NCBI RefSeq assembly: GCF_963678635.1
Contig: NC_087064.1
Span: forward strand, 18,774,509-18,838,508
From: Symsagittifera roscoffensis
Lineage: Eukaryota; Xenacoelomorpha; Acoela; Convolutidae
DNA length: 64,000 bases
Reading direction: 5' to 3'
Under the pieces are notes generated by a model. The model saw only the letters and a list, made by a program, of their open reading frames with translations. It was not told the origin of the DNA and did no database searches. The first letter of the stretch is position 1. Every line of letters begins with the position of its first letter. The position numbers were made by a program, and so were the translations under genes. Below are positions 1 through 10,794 of this stretch, piece after piece.

Positions 1-645
1 GTTGTTATTCCATCAGCCCTAATAACCCCGAACGCCCATAGAACTGACGACTTGCACAGTGCTTACCTATCAAACACTGGAGCACTTTCGAAACAATCTT
101 ATACAGCAGATATGTTTTAAGACGAGACGAAATCAAGCAAACAAGAACACCCGACACAAATCCAAGCATGTAAAATCATTCTGGGCCATTCGCGATGGCC
201 ACTGGTTTAAACAACAACAATCTTCAGACTGGGTTGACTGATATATCATGATGAAGCTCTTTCAGTCGTAAGTCGAACGATTTTTTTCAACGAACTGTCC
301 CACTGCCGAGAAAACCTCGAAAATTTCGAGTGAACAAAGTGAGCGAGCTGGCTAATAAAATGCTTTTGAAAACAAAATGAAGCAGCAGAACTTACTTTCA
401 AGTTTCAATAAATTAACTTTATTCCAGTAAAACAAACTATCGAAACTTTTTAGCGCAACTTCGGGGGGAAAAACTTTCTAGTGATAGTCTATAATACTAA
501 GTGTCGAATAGGTCTTAGTTTAAAGTTTTCACTCAGATAAATTTTTTAAAATCAATTAAATAGGAACTTCAGTAATACGACAGTCCGTGCACACGCAGGG
601 CCACACCGACGCTAAAGAAATTCATCGGCAAACTTCCTGAAGTTT
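1..645. other. Flanking DNA without a recognisable gene
   Basis: AT-rich sequence with only short chance reading frames on both strands. I see no splice-flanked exon, RNA gene or transposon coding domain. It lies outside the 3' LTR of the minus-strand gypsy element. Confidence 0.5.
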
Positions 646-908
646 GATTCTGTGCAACCGGGAGTGAAGAAGCTGAACAACGTGGAAAGTTCTACTTGTG
701 CGATAATTAATGAGGGTAGCTTATAATTGACAAAATTCTGGAAGCTATGAAAGCTCACTGAAACTTTTTTCAATTGTTTGCCGATGCGAGCGTTCATAGG
801 TTCTAGAACTTTGTCAAATTTATTCTACCCTCATTATTTATCGCACAAATAAAACTTCCCATTCTATTTGGATTTTTCATCTTCTTTAACTCCCAGATGC
901 ACAGAATC
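646..908. repeat. Imperfect 263-bp palindrome (foldback, MITE-like)
   Basis: The left arm (about 646-765) and right arm (about 785-908) are inverted copies of each other. GATTCTGTGC at 646 pairs with GCACAGAATC at 899, and the block around 698-717 (TGTGCGATAA followed by TGAGGGTAG) pairs with 824-847. The inner segments around 728-756 and 795-817 also pair. The whole unit would fold into one long imperfect hairpin with a short loop. No coding potential. It could be a non-autonomous foldback element or a local inverted duplication; target-site duplications were not found by eye. Confidence 0.6.
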
Positions 909-1019
909 GCACTCCAGGAGTGCAAAACATTATTTGGTTCTTGTAAAATTTATTGAATCGTTATTTTGATTCATTGCGTTTATCGCATAGCTTATCAGCT
1001 AGTTTCTGGATTATAATAG

Positions 1020-1450
1020 ACCGTATCTGGCGGATGGATAATACGGATATATTGTCGTTTAGTGTAATGCAAGCTATTCAATTGGTAATTTTATTTAGCG
1101 CTATTGGCTATCAATTGTATTTAGATTGGATTCATTACTTTAGATATGTCTCGAGCGGTTAAGACCTATCTTGCTTTAAAGGATGCTGGTTCCGATTCCT
1201 AGCTTCCGATATCTCGCAAGCCGATCGGCGCAAGTAAGAGCATGATTAGAATATTTTATTCAATTGATTTGTCTCCAATTGATTTCTAGCTCGATATCAG
1301 ATTCCAATGATTGGTATTAATTACCATCAATGTTTACATAGTTAAATAAATATATATGATGCAGCTCTATTTTATCATCAAGGTGAATTATGTAATCTAT
1401 TCGGTTCAACTGATTAATTAGAATGAATGACATCATGAAGGGATGTCACA
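1020..1450 (-). repeat. 3' LTR of the 10.9-kb gypsy element
   Basis: A 431-bp copy of the sequence at 11447-11877. On the element strand it begins TGTGACATCC and ends CCAGATACGGT, so the 5' TG is canonical but the 3' CA is not. It contains the tRNA-like fold annotated separately. Confidence 0.9.
1142..1214 (+). other. tRNA-like cloverleaf inside the LTR
   Basis: On the plus strand, GTCT (1148-1151) pairs with AGAC (1162-1165) around a D-loop reading CGAGCGGTTA, very like tRNA-Ser/Leu D-arms. ATCTT (1168-1172) pairs with AGGAT (1180-1184) around a 7-nt loop GCTTTAA. GCTGG (1185-1189) pairs with CTAGC (1199-1203) around a T-loop-like TTCCGATTC. AGATAT (1142-1147) can pair with ATATCT (1209-1214). 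The T-loop is two bases too long, and five extra bases precede the closing stem, so it is not a normal tRNA gene. The same fold is kept at 11569-11641 in the other LTR. It may be a tRNA-derived insertion or a Pol III-like A/B box relic. Confidence 0.45.
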
Positions 1451-2579
1451 CAACCTCACAAGAAGAAGTCTTCCCGGGTGGTTGAAGTGTTTCATCAGAT
1501 ACATTTACAATAATTCACATAATAATTTAAGACTGCTTTTGATTAAAAAAATATACGTTTATCAATAAGATATGTATCTATCGAAGGTTTTATCACAATA
1601 ATCACAATAAGTTAGAAGATCTCATAGTACTAGGAGCACAGGTTATTACTTCAATTTATAAAATGAGAGGAAACAAAATTCAATTTAAAGGGAAGATAAT
1701 TGTTAAGCCACCTTGAGTCGGGGTTTGGGAGTTAAAGTGATATATGATAAGGATAGATTAATGATATCATGATGTATTCAGTTGTCAGCTGTAACTAAAT
1801 TTAGACGGCAAGTACTGTCGCGTCGAGTAGCTGACTAGTTTTGGTCGTCGTTTCATTTCACATTTTGGAATCGCTGTCTTCGTTCGTTCGTTGCATGACA
1901 TTCGTGTTGCTCTGTCGATGCTGAGGTCGGTGTCTGAGTAAAAGATGAGGCAGTTAAGTTTTTCTCGTATCCTCAATAATAGCGAATGTGTTTTCAACAA
2001 CTTAACAATGATTTGTTTTATTGAAATATTCACGTTGTTTTTGAAGCTTTTTAACTAGAAACGCAATTTGTACTCTGTTATACATGCTTCTAATTTGATG
2101 CTTCGTCTTCTACTCGTTTTCTATCTTTGTTCCCTCAGAAGTCTTTTTGTCTTCTTCGTATGGGTGTTTTGTACCTTTGTTTGCCTTACTCCCTGATTGA
2201 GGGTGATCGACTTTTTTATTTGAAAAAGTCAAAATTACACGTTTCAACGATGTTTTTGCATTGGTCGCGATCATCGTATTTTGTGCAGTGTCTGGCTTTT
2301 TGTGTTTTCAATTCGTTTCTTCTACTGTAGCTGCACTTCACTTCTATAGGCTATTCAGGCAATTTGCTGGTTCGCCTGAGCAAAATTTGGCGTTAGTTAG
2401 AATTAAAATTGATGAATTTTAGTTTTTCATCAAATTTGTTGATATTTATGATGGTCTAATTAGCTTTTAAAAATCGCGTGTTGTTTTTCAGCATTGCTTG
2501 TAACCTTTCAGGGTTGTCCTAACAATTCCGTTGGATCTTTGCTGGCATATTTGACTGTTTTCTTTCCGCATTTCTGCAA
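1451..2579 (-). other. 3' non-coding region of the gypsy element
   Basis: Lies between the 3' LTR and the tandem array. Only short reading frames occur (the longest minus-strand one is about 82 codons at 1785-2033, unrecognised). No env-like protein, membrane segment or RNA gene is visible. The sequence next to the LTR on the element strand (CTTCTTGTGAGGTTG, then the LTR) is where the polypurine tract should be, but it is not a clean purine run. Confidence 0.5.
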
Positions 2580-4057
2580 AGATATCCCTCGAAAATTTTT
2601 TTCTTGTTTTTCCTATACTAATATATGGGAATGTTGAGAATCGATGTATGTCACCAAATTTTGGTCTGCTAGTGGACCAACTTCGTGCCTGTTCGTCATT
2701 GGTGATTTGAAGATCAAAAATTTTGAATTTCCTTCGACTCGTTGATGGGGGAGCGAAAAACTTTTTTTTCGTAATGCTTAAACATGGGCAACAGATGGAT
2801 TTTTCGAGATCTCGCGAAATTGTTGCCTCCTAGTGGACCCACTTCGTACAGGTTCCTCATTTGGGCACTGGTGATGAATGGCGTCAAAATTTTCAAAATC
2901 CACTCACAACTTTGGTGGGGGCACTAAAAGTTTTTTATTCCTAATGTTAATACGAGGGCAACAGGTGGATTTTTCGAGATCTTCATGAAGATATTGTCTT
3001 CTAGTGGACCCACTTCGTACAGGTTCCTCATTTGGGCACTGGTGATGAATGGCGTCAGAATTTTCAAAATCCACTCACAACTTTGGTGGGGGCACTAAAA
3101 GTTTTTTATTCCTTATGTTAATACGTGGGCAACAGGTGAATTTTTCGAGATCTTCATGAAGATGTTGCCTCCTAGTAGACCCACTTCGTACAGGTTCCTC
3201 ATTTGGGCACTGGTGATGAATGGCGTCAGAATTTTCAAAATCCACTCACAACTTTGGTGGGGGCACTAAAAGTTTTTTATTCCTAATGTTAATACGTGGG
3301 CAACAGGTGGATTTTTCGAGATCATCATGAAGATGTTGCCTCCTAGTAGACCCACTTCGTACAGGTTCCTCATTTGGGCACTGGTGATGAATGGCGTCAG
3401 AATTTTCAAAATCCACTCACAACTTTGGTGGGGGCACTAAAAGTTTTTTATTCCTAATGTTAATACGTGGGCAACAGGTGAATTTTTCGAGATCTTCATG
3501 AAGATGTTGCCTCCTAGTGGACCCACTTCGTACAGGTTCCTCATTTGGGCACTGGTGATGAATGGCGTCAGAATTTTCAAAATCCACTCACAACTTTGGT
3601 GGGGGCACTAAAAGTTTTTTATTCCTAATGTTAATACGTGGGCAACAGGTGGATTTTTCGAGATCTTCATGAAGATGTTGCCTCCTAGTGGACCCACTTC
3701 GTACAGGTTCCTCATTTGGGCACTGGTGATGAATGGCGTCAGAATTTTCAAAATCCACTCACAACTTTGGTGGGGGCACTAAAAGTTTTTTATTCCTAAT
3801 GTTAATACGTGGGCAACAGGTGGATTTTTCGAGATCTTCATGAATATGTTGCCTCCTAGTGGACCCACTTCGTACAGGTTCCTCATTTGGGCACTGGTGA
3901 TGAATGGCGTCAGAATTTTCAAAATCCACTCACAACTTTGGTGGGGGCACTAAAAGTTTTTTATTCCTAATGTTAATACGTGGGCAACAGGTGGATTTTT
4001 CGAGATCTTCATGAAGATGTTGCCTCCTAGTGGACCCACTTCGTACAGGTTCCTCAT
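2580..4057. repeat. 171-bp tandem repeat array inside the retrotransposon
   Basis: The landmark CCACTCACAAC recurs at 2900, 3071, 3242, 3413, 3584, 3755 and 3926, an exact 171-bp spacing. About seven copies are nearly identical. Upstream copies (2729 and a partial before it) are progressively more diverged, as expected if the array grew by unequal exchange at its inner end. It stops abruptly at about 4057, just beyond the end of the macro-domain coding sequence. The array lies within the element, between the pol end and the 3' LTR, and does not code. Confidence 0.9.
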
Positions 4058-4101
4058 TGGTGGTCTAATGATCGCTGTAAACGACAGTGCCGTAAATTGG
4101 T

Positions 4102-4317
4102 TTAAACATATATGAAGACTTTGATGTCACTTTTTCGGAAGATGTCGTAGATGATGTTAAAAACTGAATGTTCTTGTAATTTATCAAGTCCACATCCTAT
4201 CTTGGGAAGTGCGATTTGTTTGATTCCTTGTTCAATTAGCTGATTCTTCATGCAGCGGAGGCTGCGTGTGAGGTGATAGTAAGACGGTTTTTTGATATAT
4301 TGCGATTTTGTCACTAA
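4102..4317 (-). pseudogene. Macro domain, C-terminal half (frameshifted from pol)
   Basis: This frame carries ALPKIGCGLDKL and then an amphipathic helix and a final strand. That is the signature C-terminal half of TARG1/OARD1-type macro domains, which bind ADP-ribose and remove it from glutamate. The Gly-Cys-Gly loop and the Asp following it (the catalytic position in TARG1) are present. It directly continues the N-terminal half encoded in the pol frame up to about 4318, but a one-base shift near 4318-4322 separates the two. Either the copy is damaged or the halves are joined by recoding; damage is likelier because gag and RT are also shifted. Ends at a stop near 4102, just before the tandem array. 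Confidence 0.8.
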
Positions 4318-6838
4318 ATTGAATATTGATTGAGACTGAGGCTCCGACTTGTGGTGTTTCGATCGACCTCAACGTGGGCTGTAGTGCTGGGTAGGCATCG
4401 CGAATTTGCTGTGCCATTCCTTTGCTCATCTGGAAGTCACTCGAGAAACAATGAGCGATGGAGCCGGGGAACTGTAAAACATCACCTTCTCCAACAAAGA
4501 TATTTGGCTCATAGATTGCATTTACCGAATCTTTGCTACTGCCTGGTCCATCTTTTCGTTTAGTCAGTTGTTTCGCTTGCTTCACGCTGTCCTTAATAAT
4601 ATTCCTTTTCGCCTTTCGTGGAGGAAAGTCTTCATTCGCCTCCGCTTTCTTTCGTATATTTGCTTTATTGTCATTCTGCGTTGATCGTGGACTGAATGTA
4701 ACTGGAGCCACTTCGTGTCCGTCAACGGTTCGGAGTCCATACCTTCGCGGTTGTTTTGGGCGGCTGGGTATTGGATGATATCGAACATCATTACTGAACC
4801 GAAGTTGGGCGTGAATTCGGTCTCTAGCTTCGGCTGCTGCTTTTCTTCGAGCAACTGGCTGTGGTTCGCGAAACAATTCGTCGAGGTTGTATCCCTCGGG
4901 ATCAGAGTCGTTGTTGGGTAATCTTTCATGGACCTGCTCATTAATGACATCCAGTGGTGGCGCAGCTGGTAGTTCAAATGGTGGTAACTCCAGCACATGT
5001 ATTGCTCCTGGAATTGGAGGTGGATCAGGCGGTGGTGGTATTACTGGTACTGGGACTGGTAGTGGTGCCACTATTGGTGCTGCTGGAATTGGCACTGGTG
5101 CGGGTGCTGCTGCAACTGCTGGCGCTCCAAAGGGTACTGACAGTTTGATTCTAGCAGGTGCGGCTGGTTGCTGGTTTTCGTCACAATTATCATGATGGAT
5201 CTCATCTACGAGTTTCGGCAAGTTTTCTTCGAAAAGTCCTGGTTCGCTTCGGTATTTTCCGAGTGATGGATCCGTTTGAAACTTCGTTGGATCTATTGGA
5301 TCAACATCATCTGGTTGATGCTGTGGATCAACTGGTCTGAGACGAATTCGATGCACACATTGAGTGTAGTTAGTTCCAACTTTCCGATTTATGTAGTTCG
5401 AATTTGTTAACACTTTCTCAACTCTGTACAGGGGTATGCAGACTTGCATTGATGTGCTTCCAAAGTCTGATTGAGTAGTCAACAGAGGATTTAGTAGTAG
5501 ACAAAATGATTCAACTTTGAGGGGCTGCGCAAGTGCCTTTTGATCGTAATAACCTCGATACTTGTGGTACGAAGAAATCAAGTTCTTTTTTGTTTCTTTG
5601 AACTTTTCTAGCATCGCATCTTGCATTACTGTGACGAAGTCTGATTCTGATGTTACTGCTTCCATTGCTTTCGTCGAAAAGCGAAGGTCAAGTGGTTTTG
5701 TCGGTTCTCTTCCATGAAAAATTGAGCTTGGGCAGCATCCAATTGATGAAGAGTATGACGTATTGTGAATAAATGTTGCCAATGGGACATATTTGTGCCA
5801 GTCTGACCATTGTTCATTAGTATTTAGCTTCAGGATCCTTTTTAGAGGTCCATGAGATCGCTCGACAAGACCAATTGATTGTGGATGTTTCAGCGTTGCA
5901 TGGTTGATTTGGACTTCTAGTAGAGTTGTCAATTCAAGCATTAGCTCCGACGTGAATGTCGTTCCGAGATCTGCGATTATCTTTTTCGGTATGTAGCTGT
6001 GCATGAAAAAATTTTTCGTGAGTTCCCTTGCAACTGTATCAGCGCTAGCGTTCGTCAATGGTGCTGCAAACAAGTACTTGGAGAAGACATCGATTCCAGT
6101 TGAAACAAATTTGTACACTGGGGACTTCATTGGTCCAACAATATCGATTTGCATCATGTCTCCTGGAAAGCATTGCAACGAAGAGATTGGCTGCAATGGC
6201 GGAATTTGATATTTTGCAGCTGCTCTTTTGAGTTGCAAACATGTTAAGCAATTTTTGATTGTGTTAGTTAAGAATTCGGCGAATCCTGGAAGGTAGAATC
6301 GTTTTCTGAACTCTTCTGTGGTTCTTGTCATTTCCAGATGTCCACCAGTTCGAGAGTTGTGAAGTCGATACACAACTTCGTTCCAAAGATGTTTTGGTAG
6401 GCAGTTTTGCTTATGTTTTACTTGTCCCGTGTCATCGTAGAAGTTTAGATACAGTACTTCGTCGTCAATTATCAGTCTATTGAATTGTTTGGCATATTTC
6501 TTCTTGCGGCTGTTTACGTACGTCAGATTGGGAATTTGTTCATTGCGTTTCGAATCCTTAACCTTTACTATATCAGGGTCTTTTTCTTGTTCATTTTTCA
6601 AGTCGAGTATTTCGTGGCTCATATTCAGGTCATGAAAAACGTCAGCTAGATCAGGGTATTGAACTGCTGCTATGATTGGTCTTGATAATTGAACAAACGT
6701 TTGTGGTATTAGAGTGTCTTGATCGTCGTGAACATTCAGCTCAAGCAAACATGTTTCATAAAGACCCAATTTTAATAATTGGGATTTTAAGGCTACATCA
6801 ATTTGTTCAGTTTGCATTTCAGAAAAAGCATCGTTCAC
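4232..6838 (-). pseudogene. Integrase with proline-rich linker and N-terminal half of macro domain
   Basis: An 868-residue open stretch. The integrase zinc finger uses His160/His167 and Cys197/Cys200. The catalytic core has Asp232 (in QIDIVGP), Asp290 (in IADLGTTF) and Glu326 (in LVERSHG); the last two have the canonical 35-residue spacing. A C-terminal domain follows (to about 520), then a low-complexity Pro/Ala/Val linker (about 570-640), a basic region, and from about residue 781 (nt 4498) the start of a macro domain (GDVLQFPGSIAHCF, then an MSKGMAQQI helix). The macro domain's second half is in another frame. The first 100 residues are the end of RNase H and its linker. Integrase inserts element cDNA. 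The macro extension is unusual and may act on ADP-ribosylated proteins at the integration or packaging stage; that role is inference. Confidence 0.88.
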
Positions 6839-7526
6839 GGTCTGTCTGTACTAAATTTAATGAAGCATCTGGTGCTTTCGCTGTTGTGTCGATCAGTATT
6901 TCTCGTACTGGTAATTTGTCCGTCAATTTCAGTGACAGCGAAGCTGATGGGTCAGTTTGCATTCGAGACAAAAAATCTGCTGCATAATTCGCTTTTCCAG
7001 GTATATGCGCGATAATGATGTTGAATGCCATGACGCGGTCCAAGAAATTCCAAACTGAAGGTGGAATTGTCTTCGCTTGGAAAAACTGTGTTAAGCTTCG
7101 ATTGTCGGTCAGGATTATCACTGGTTTTGATGATCCCCAGATGAAATGAGAAAAATGATCGAGGGCAAAGTATAGTGCTAAGAACTCTTTATAGTAGATG
7201 GAGAACTTCAGTTGTGCAGTGTTGAAGAGTCGTGAACCAAATGACACTGGTGCATATGTTTTCATTTCACCTTTGCTGTCAGTTTTCACATAGTCTTCAA
7301 CCATTAGTACGAAACCTGTTCCATGATAGCTTGCATCACAGAGTATTACGTATTGTAATCCTGGTTTTGGTAAGCGGAGTGTTATGTCCGTTGCCTGAAT
7401 TAGATCATGTTTTAGCACTTCGAGACTTTTCTGATGCTCCTCATTTGTTTGAAATGCTATATCTTTTCTGAGTAGGTGATAAAATGATAAAAGGGCTTGG
7501 CATATAATTCCGGAACAATTGAACAA
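6819..7526 (-). pseudogene. RNase H domain of gypsy pol
   Basis: Contains LCDASYHGTGF (first catalytic Asp), then a conserved Glu in YYKEFLALYFAL and a third Asp in ILTDNRSL, followed by HIPGKANYAADFLSR, the usual end of Ty3/gypsy RNase H. This activity removes the RNA template during reverse transcription. It overlaps the upstream RT frame and the downstream integrase frame, so pol is now in several frames. The first residues are likely shadow sequence before the shift from the RT thumb frame near 7500. Confidence 0.85.
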
Positions 7527-7656
7527 ATCCGATTAGTCGTTTAACCTGTTTTACAGTTTGCGGCATTTTAATTTTCTTAAGGAACGTCGAAATTTTCTCT
7601 TGTTCAGGTGATATTCCTGCTGGTGTAATTTCATTAGTTGTGTTCCTATTTCGCAT
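7441..7656 (-). pseudogene. RT thumb/connection segment
   Basis: Carries the motif order EITPAGISPEQEKI ... MPQTVKQVKRLIGFVQLFRNYMP. This is the standard Ty3/gypsy segment after the RT palm, where the FLG box is followed by the GI.P.KI and L.GF..+YR motifs. It is in a different frame from both the RT palm (upstream) and RNase H (downstream), showing two frame breaks in this copy. Confidence 0.8.
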
Positions 7657-8750
7657 TTATTCGGTGATAATTTTAATCCTGACTTCCGTACACATTCAAA
7701 GATTTTTGAAAGAGTCGGTATTAGTTCATCAAAATTGTTCACTGCGCTTCCTATGTCATCCATGAACTGTGTACATAAGTCGGCTGCTAAACATGGATCA
7801 AGATAGTGACGTATGAATGAACTGAAACCCGTTACTGATTTGCTTAGACCTTGAGCTAGGCATTTGTATGCATGACTTCGTGAACCGAAATTAAATGCCA
7901 GAAGTTGGACTGAAAGGTCATCTGCCATTTGCACACAGTGGTATGCTTGCGAACAATCAAGTTTGGTAAACAAGCTCTTTCCTGGGAAGTGGTTTGATGC
8001 ATCGGTCATGTTTGAGATCGGAAAGTTGCTGTTGATATAGTCATTCTTTAGTGAATGATTTACCCTTCTGAGGTCAATCAACATCCGCAATTTACCAGAT
8101 GGCTTCCGATGTGCAAACAATGGACTGCTATATTCTGAATGTGACAATGTTGTTATAAGTCCATAATAGTGCATTAGGGCAAGTTCCAATGTCAATTCTT
8201 GTCGCAAACGTATCGGCGTAGGTGGGCCTTGTGTGTACAAAGGTAGTGTGTGTTCCGGTTTCAGTTTGATTTTGAGATCGGAATTGTAACCAACATCAAA
8301 TCTATGTTTGGCGAAGATGTCCGAAAATTCAACAAGCAAATCTTCTACTTTTGACCTTTGGTCTTGTGTCAACACCGAATTCTCCCACTTAAAATTCTTG
8401 ATAAGTGTCAATCGATCTTGAAAGTTTATTTTCGGTTCAATTTTTTCGAGACCTTGAAGATAAAGAATTTGGTCGTAAATGTCACGTTGGATTTGTGGAA
8501 GTAATTCAGGGTTTTGACATGTTTCAGGTGTAGGAAACCAAAATTTTTCATACTCGGGTTGACGTTGCTGTTGAGACTGCTGATTATCACAATTTTGCTG
8601 AATTAGTTCGTTAATGCCCATTTCAATATCGTCTGGATTATTCATTTTTGCAAAAGCAAGCATTTCTGCATCAATTGGTATGAGATTTTCGGCTTCTTTT
8701 AAGGTCAGAATTGAAAATTTCCCAATTTCAGTTTTGAAAGGCAATGTCAC
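7551..8750 (-). pseudogene. Reverse transcriptase domain of gypsy pol
   Basis: About 360 residues of RT. The fingers include FAHRKPSGKLRMLIDLRRVN; the palm has KLDCSQAYHCVQM, CLAQGLSKSV and the catalytic box QFMDDIGS. The box is FMDD rather than the commoner Y.DD. The sequence order matches the invertebrate Ty3/gypsy lineage. The last 30 residues are out of frame. The region before about residue 100 links protease to RT. Confidence 0.9.
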
Positions 8751-8780
8751 GTGGTGATCAGTGATGTTAAATGCAGTGAT

Positions 8781-9395
8781 CTAAAGCAGGTTATTTTTCA
8801 GAACTTCACTAAGTGAGGAAGTGAATGCAATTTCGAAATTTTCTTCAAATTCTTTCGATGGGATTACGATTCCGGTTGTTTTTGCCATGTCCTGGCATGC
8901 GTTCTTTAAATGATATTTTACAAGAATTGTTTGATGCGGAGCTATTGTTTGACGTTTTGTTAGAGTCAGAGAGAATTTTTTCACTCGATTAATTCTTCTA
9001 GGTTCGTTTGGAGGTTTTATCGCGTTAATTTGCAGAGTCAGGTCTGGAAAATGAAGTAAATTATACTTGGCACAGATATGAATGTGGTGTTTTTTGTAGA
9101 ACGGATTTCCTAGAATTATTGAGTTGGCCGCGTGTAGAACGAGAAAAGATTCTACAAATGTCATATCTGCCAATCTAAATTCTATTGTTACTTCTGTTTC
9201 AATTGGCACGAGTTGTCCTCCTGCCATTCGTACTCTCTTAAGTTTCGATTCACTTATTTTAAGAGGGCGGTATAGAGATTTTTCATCTTTTAAGTCGTCG
9301 AATGTCTGTTTTGAAATGACAATTGCGCAGGCTCCTGTATCAACCAGGGCTCTTCTTTGTAATCCCGATGAGAATCGTAATTTTGTGTACGTCAA
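8781..9395 (-). CDS. Retroviral-type aspartic protease of the gypsy element
   Basis: Residues 14-22 read ALVDTGACA, the active-site DTGA loop, followed by a flap region and ANSIILGNPF, the second hydrophobic-Gly motif (ILG) of retropepsins. It cleaves the Gag-Pol polyprotein. The 204-codon frame ends at a stop at 8781 and RT begins 30 bp later in another frame. Confidence 0.85.
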   Translation of the reverse strand: MTYTKLRFSSGLQRRALVDTGACAIVISKQTFDDLKDEKSLYRPLKISESKLKRVRMAGGQLVPIETEVTIEFRLADMTFVESFLVLHAANSIILGNPFYKKHHIHICAKYNLLHFPDLTLQINAIKPPNEPRRINRVKKFSLTLTKRQTIAPHQTILVKYHLKNACQDMAKTTGIVIPSKEFEENFEIAFTSSLSEVLKNNLL

Positions 9396-9508
9396 AACTG
9401 TTCCTTCCGCTGGAATTATTGCGTAAAGGTTGATTATCTCATCGGGTTGAATTGATTGTTTTGATAACTTAGATGATTGAGATGATTTGGGGAGCTGACT
9501 CGGTGGCT

Positions 9509-9949
9509 TTATGAGTTTTTTGGCTCATTTGGAAACATGAGCGTTGCATCTTGTCCTTGTGGTTTTTGTCTCCACCAGCATTGACTTGCTGTGTGATAAA
9601 ACTTTCCACAGATGTCGCAGCGTTTTGCTGGTGGTCGAACCCTTGGTGCAAAAGGTCCACCGGGAAATTGAATTTCAGCTTGCGCTGTCTGGTTTCCAGT
9701 TTCGCGTTTGGCTGTACCTGTGCTGGTTGGATTTGCACTATCGGTTGATTTTGCTGCATATTTTTGTACTGTTGGTATAGGTACATGGAGGATATTGTTG
9801 AGGTGCAATTGTTCCCATATTTTGGAAATTAGGCTGATTATTGCTAAATCCAAATTGATTTTGCCAACTATTTCTGTTTTCTCCTTTCCTGCCACTTTGT
9901 TGCTGTCCAGGCAAATTATTTTGATTTTGATTACCACTAAACTGACCAT
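9509..9949 (-). pseudogene. Nucleocapsid segment with CCHC zinc knuckle
   Basis: The tail of gag: a Gln/Asn-rich region, then CDICGKFYHTASQC, a C-x2-C-x4-H-x4-C knuckle that binds element RNA in Gag. The first 70 residues are out of frame with the capsid part at 9738-10580, so a shift lies around 9740-9790. The following 9396-9508 stretch carries no domain I recognise. Confidence 0.8.
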
Positions 9950-10794
9950 TTTGGTTGGTGTTGTTCTTGTTTTGTTGAAAAGGCGGATTCGATTGTTTCT
10001 TTGACTGCTCAGCTATTTGTGATCTCATTTCGTTGATCTGCTTCTCAATTTGTTCCTGATTTGTGGACAATTTTGTGAGAGCACTGATTAAATTTTCTGA
10101 GACTCTGTCATTTACTTCATTAAATCCGTCTTCCGGGTAATCTTCTTTTCGGCATACTTCTCGAATCATGATTTGCTTCTTTTTCAAATTACACAATTCT
10201 AGGACAGTAGTTGCTTTTGGTTGCTCCATCAATTTTGATCGCAGCCAGTTTGGCATTCCTTTTATGAACAATCGTCTAATTTGTTCATTGCGATTATCAT
10301 TTACTGCATCTATTCTTTCTTGTCTTTGTGCAGTTTCTCGATGAAATCTCGCCGTGTCTGCTACTAATGATGCTCCGCTTAATGCAACATCGAATGGGTC
10401 GACAGCTGGCAAATCTGGCGTTGGATACGCTCGTTGCGCTTTATTCGTCAAGTTCACCAAGAAGTTCTCGGGTGAATCGGTTTTGGAGTCGTACTGGAGC
10501 TGTTCTAACTTCAGTACGTGGACTTCCTGGAGCTGCGGCTTGCAAAAGTGATCCCTTAGAGCTGCGAGGCTGTTCTCCACGTTCGCTCTGATTGCTGCTG
10601 GCAGCGTCTGGTAAAACCGTAGTGCCGCTTCTCGTAGATGTAGTTGTAAGAAGTTCGCTTGTTGGCCAGGGTCGATTCCCGTACTCCGATGTATCCTCGG
10701 AACAATTGCTCAAACTGCTGAAAGATGAGCAATTGTTTCCGTCATCTGTTTCCGTTCCTCCGTAAGGTTCGACCGAAATTTGCGCGTGTGCCAT
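9738..10794 (-). pseudogene. Gag (capsid) region
   Basis: On the minus strand the 10580-9738 frame gives an alpha-helical capsid-like protein (helix-rich, with RRLFIKGMPNWLRSKL as in retrotransposon gag) that ends in a Gln/Asn-rich tail. Upstream, the same protein continues in a shifted frame: ANFLQLHLREAALRFYQTL is readable near 10600-10660, the classical gag helix, while the start codon frame beginning at 10794 (MAHAQISVEPYGG) supplies the N terminus. A frameshift therefore lies near 10660-10680. Gag forms the virus-like particle in the cytoplasm. Confidence 0.75.

Noticed and set aside
953-1162. Plus-strand frame repeated at 11239-11589 with the same C terminus
   Set aside because: The shared part is simply the LTR sequence, not a gene.
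2580-4057. Regular repeats that could suggest a CRISPR array
   Set aside because: Units are 171 bp and contiguous without unique spacers, in a eukaryotic retrotransposon; this is a tandem satellite.
4887-5195. Plus-strand Gly-rich frame (GIGGGSGGGGITGTGTGSG)
   Set aside because: Antisense of the Pro/Ala/Val-rich linker after the integrase.
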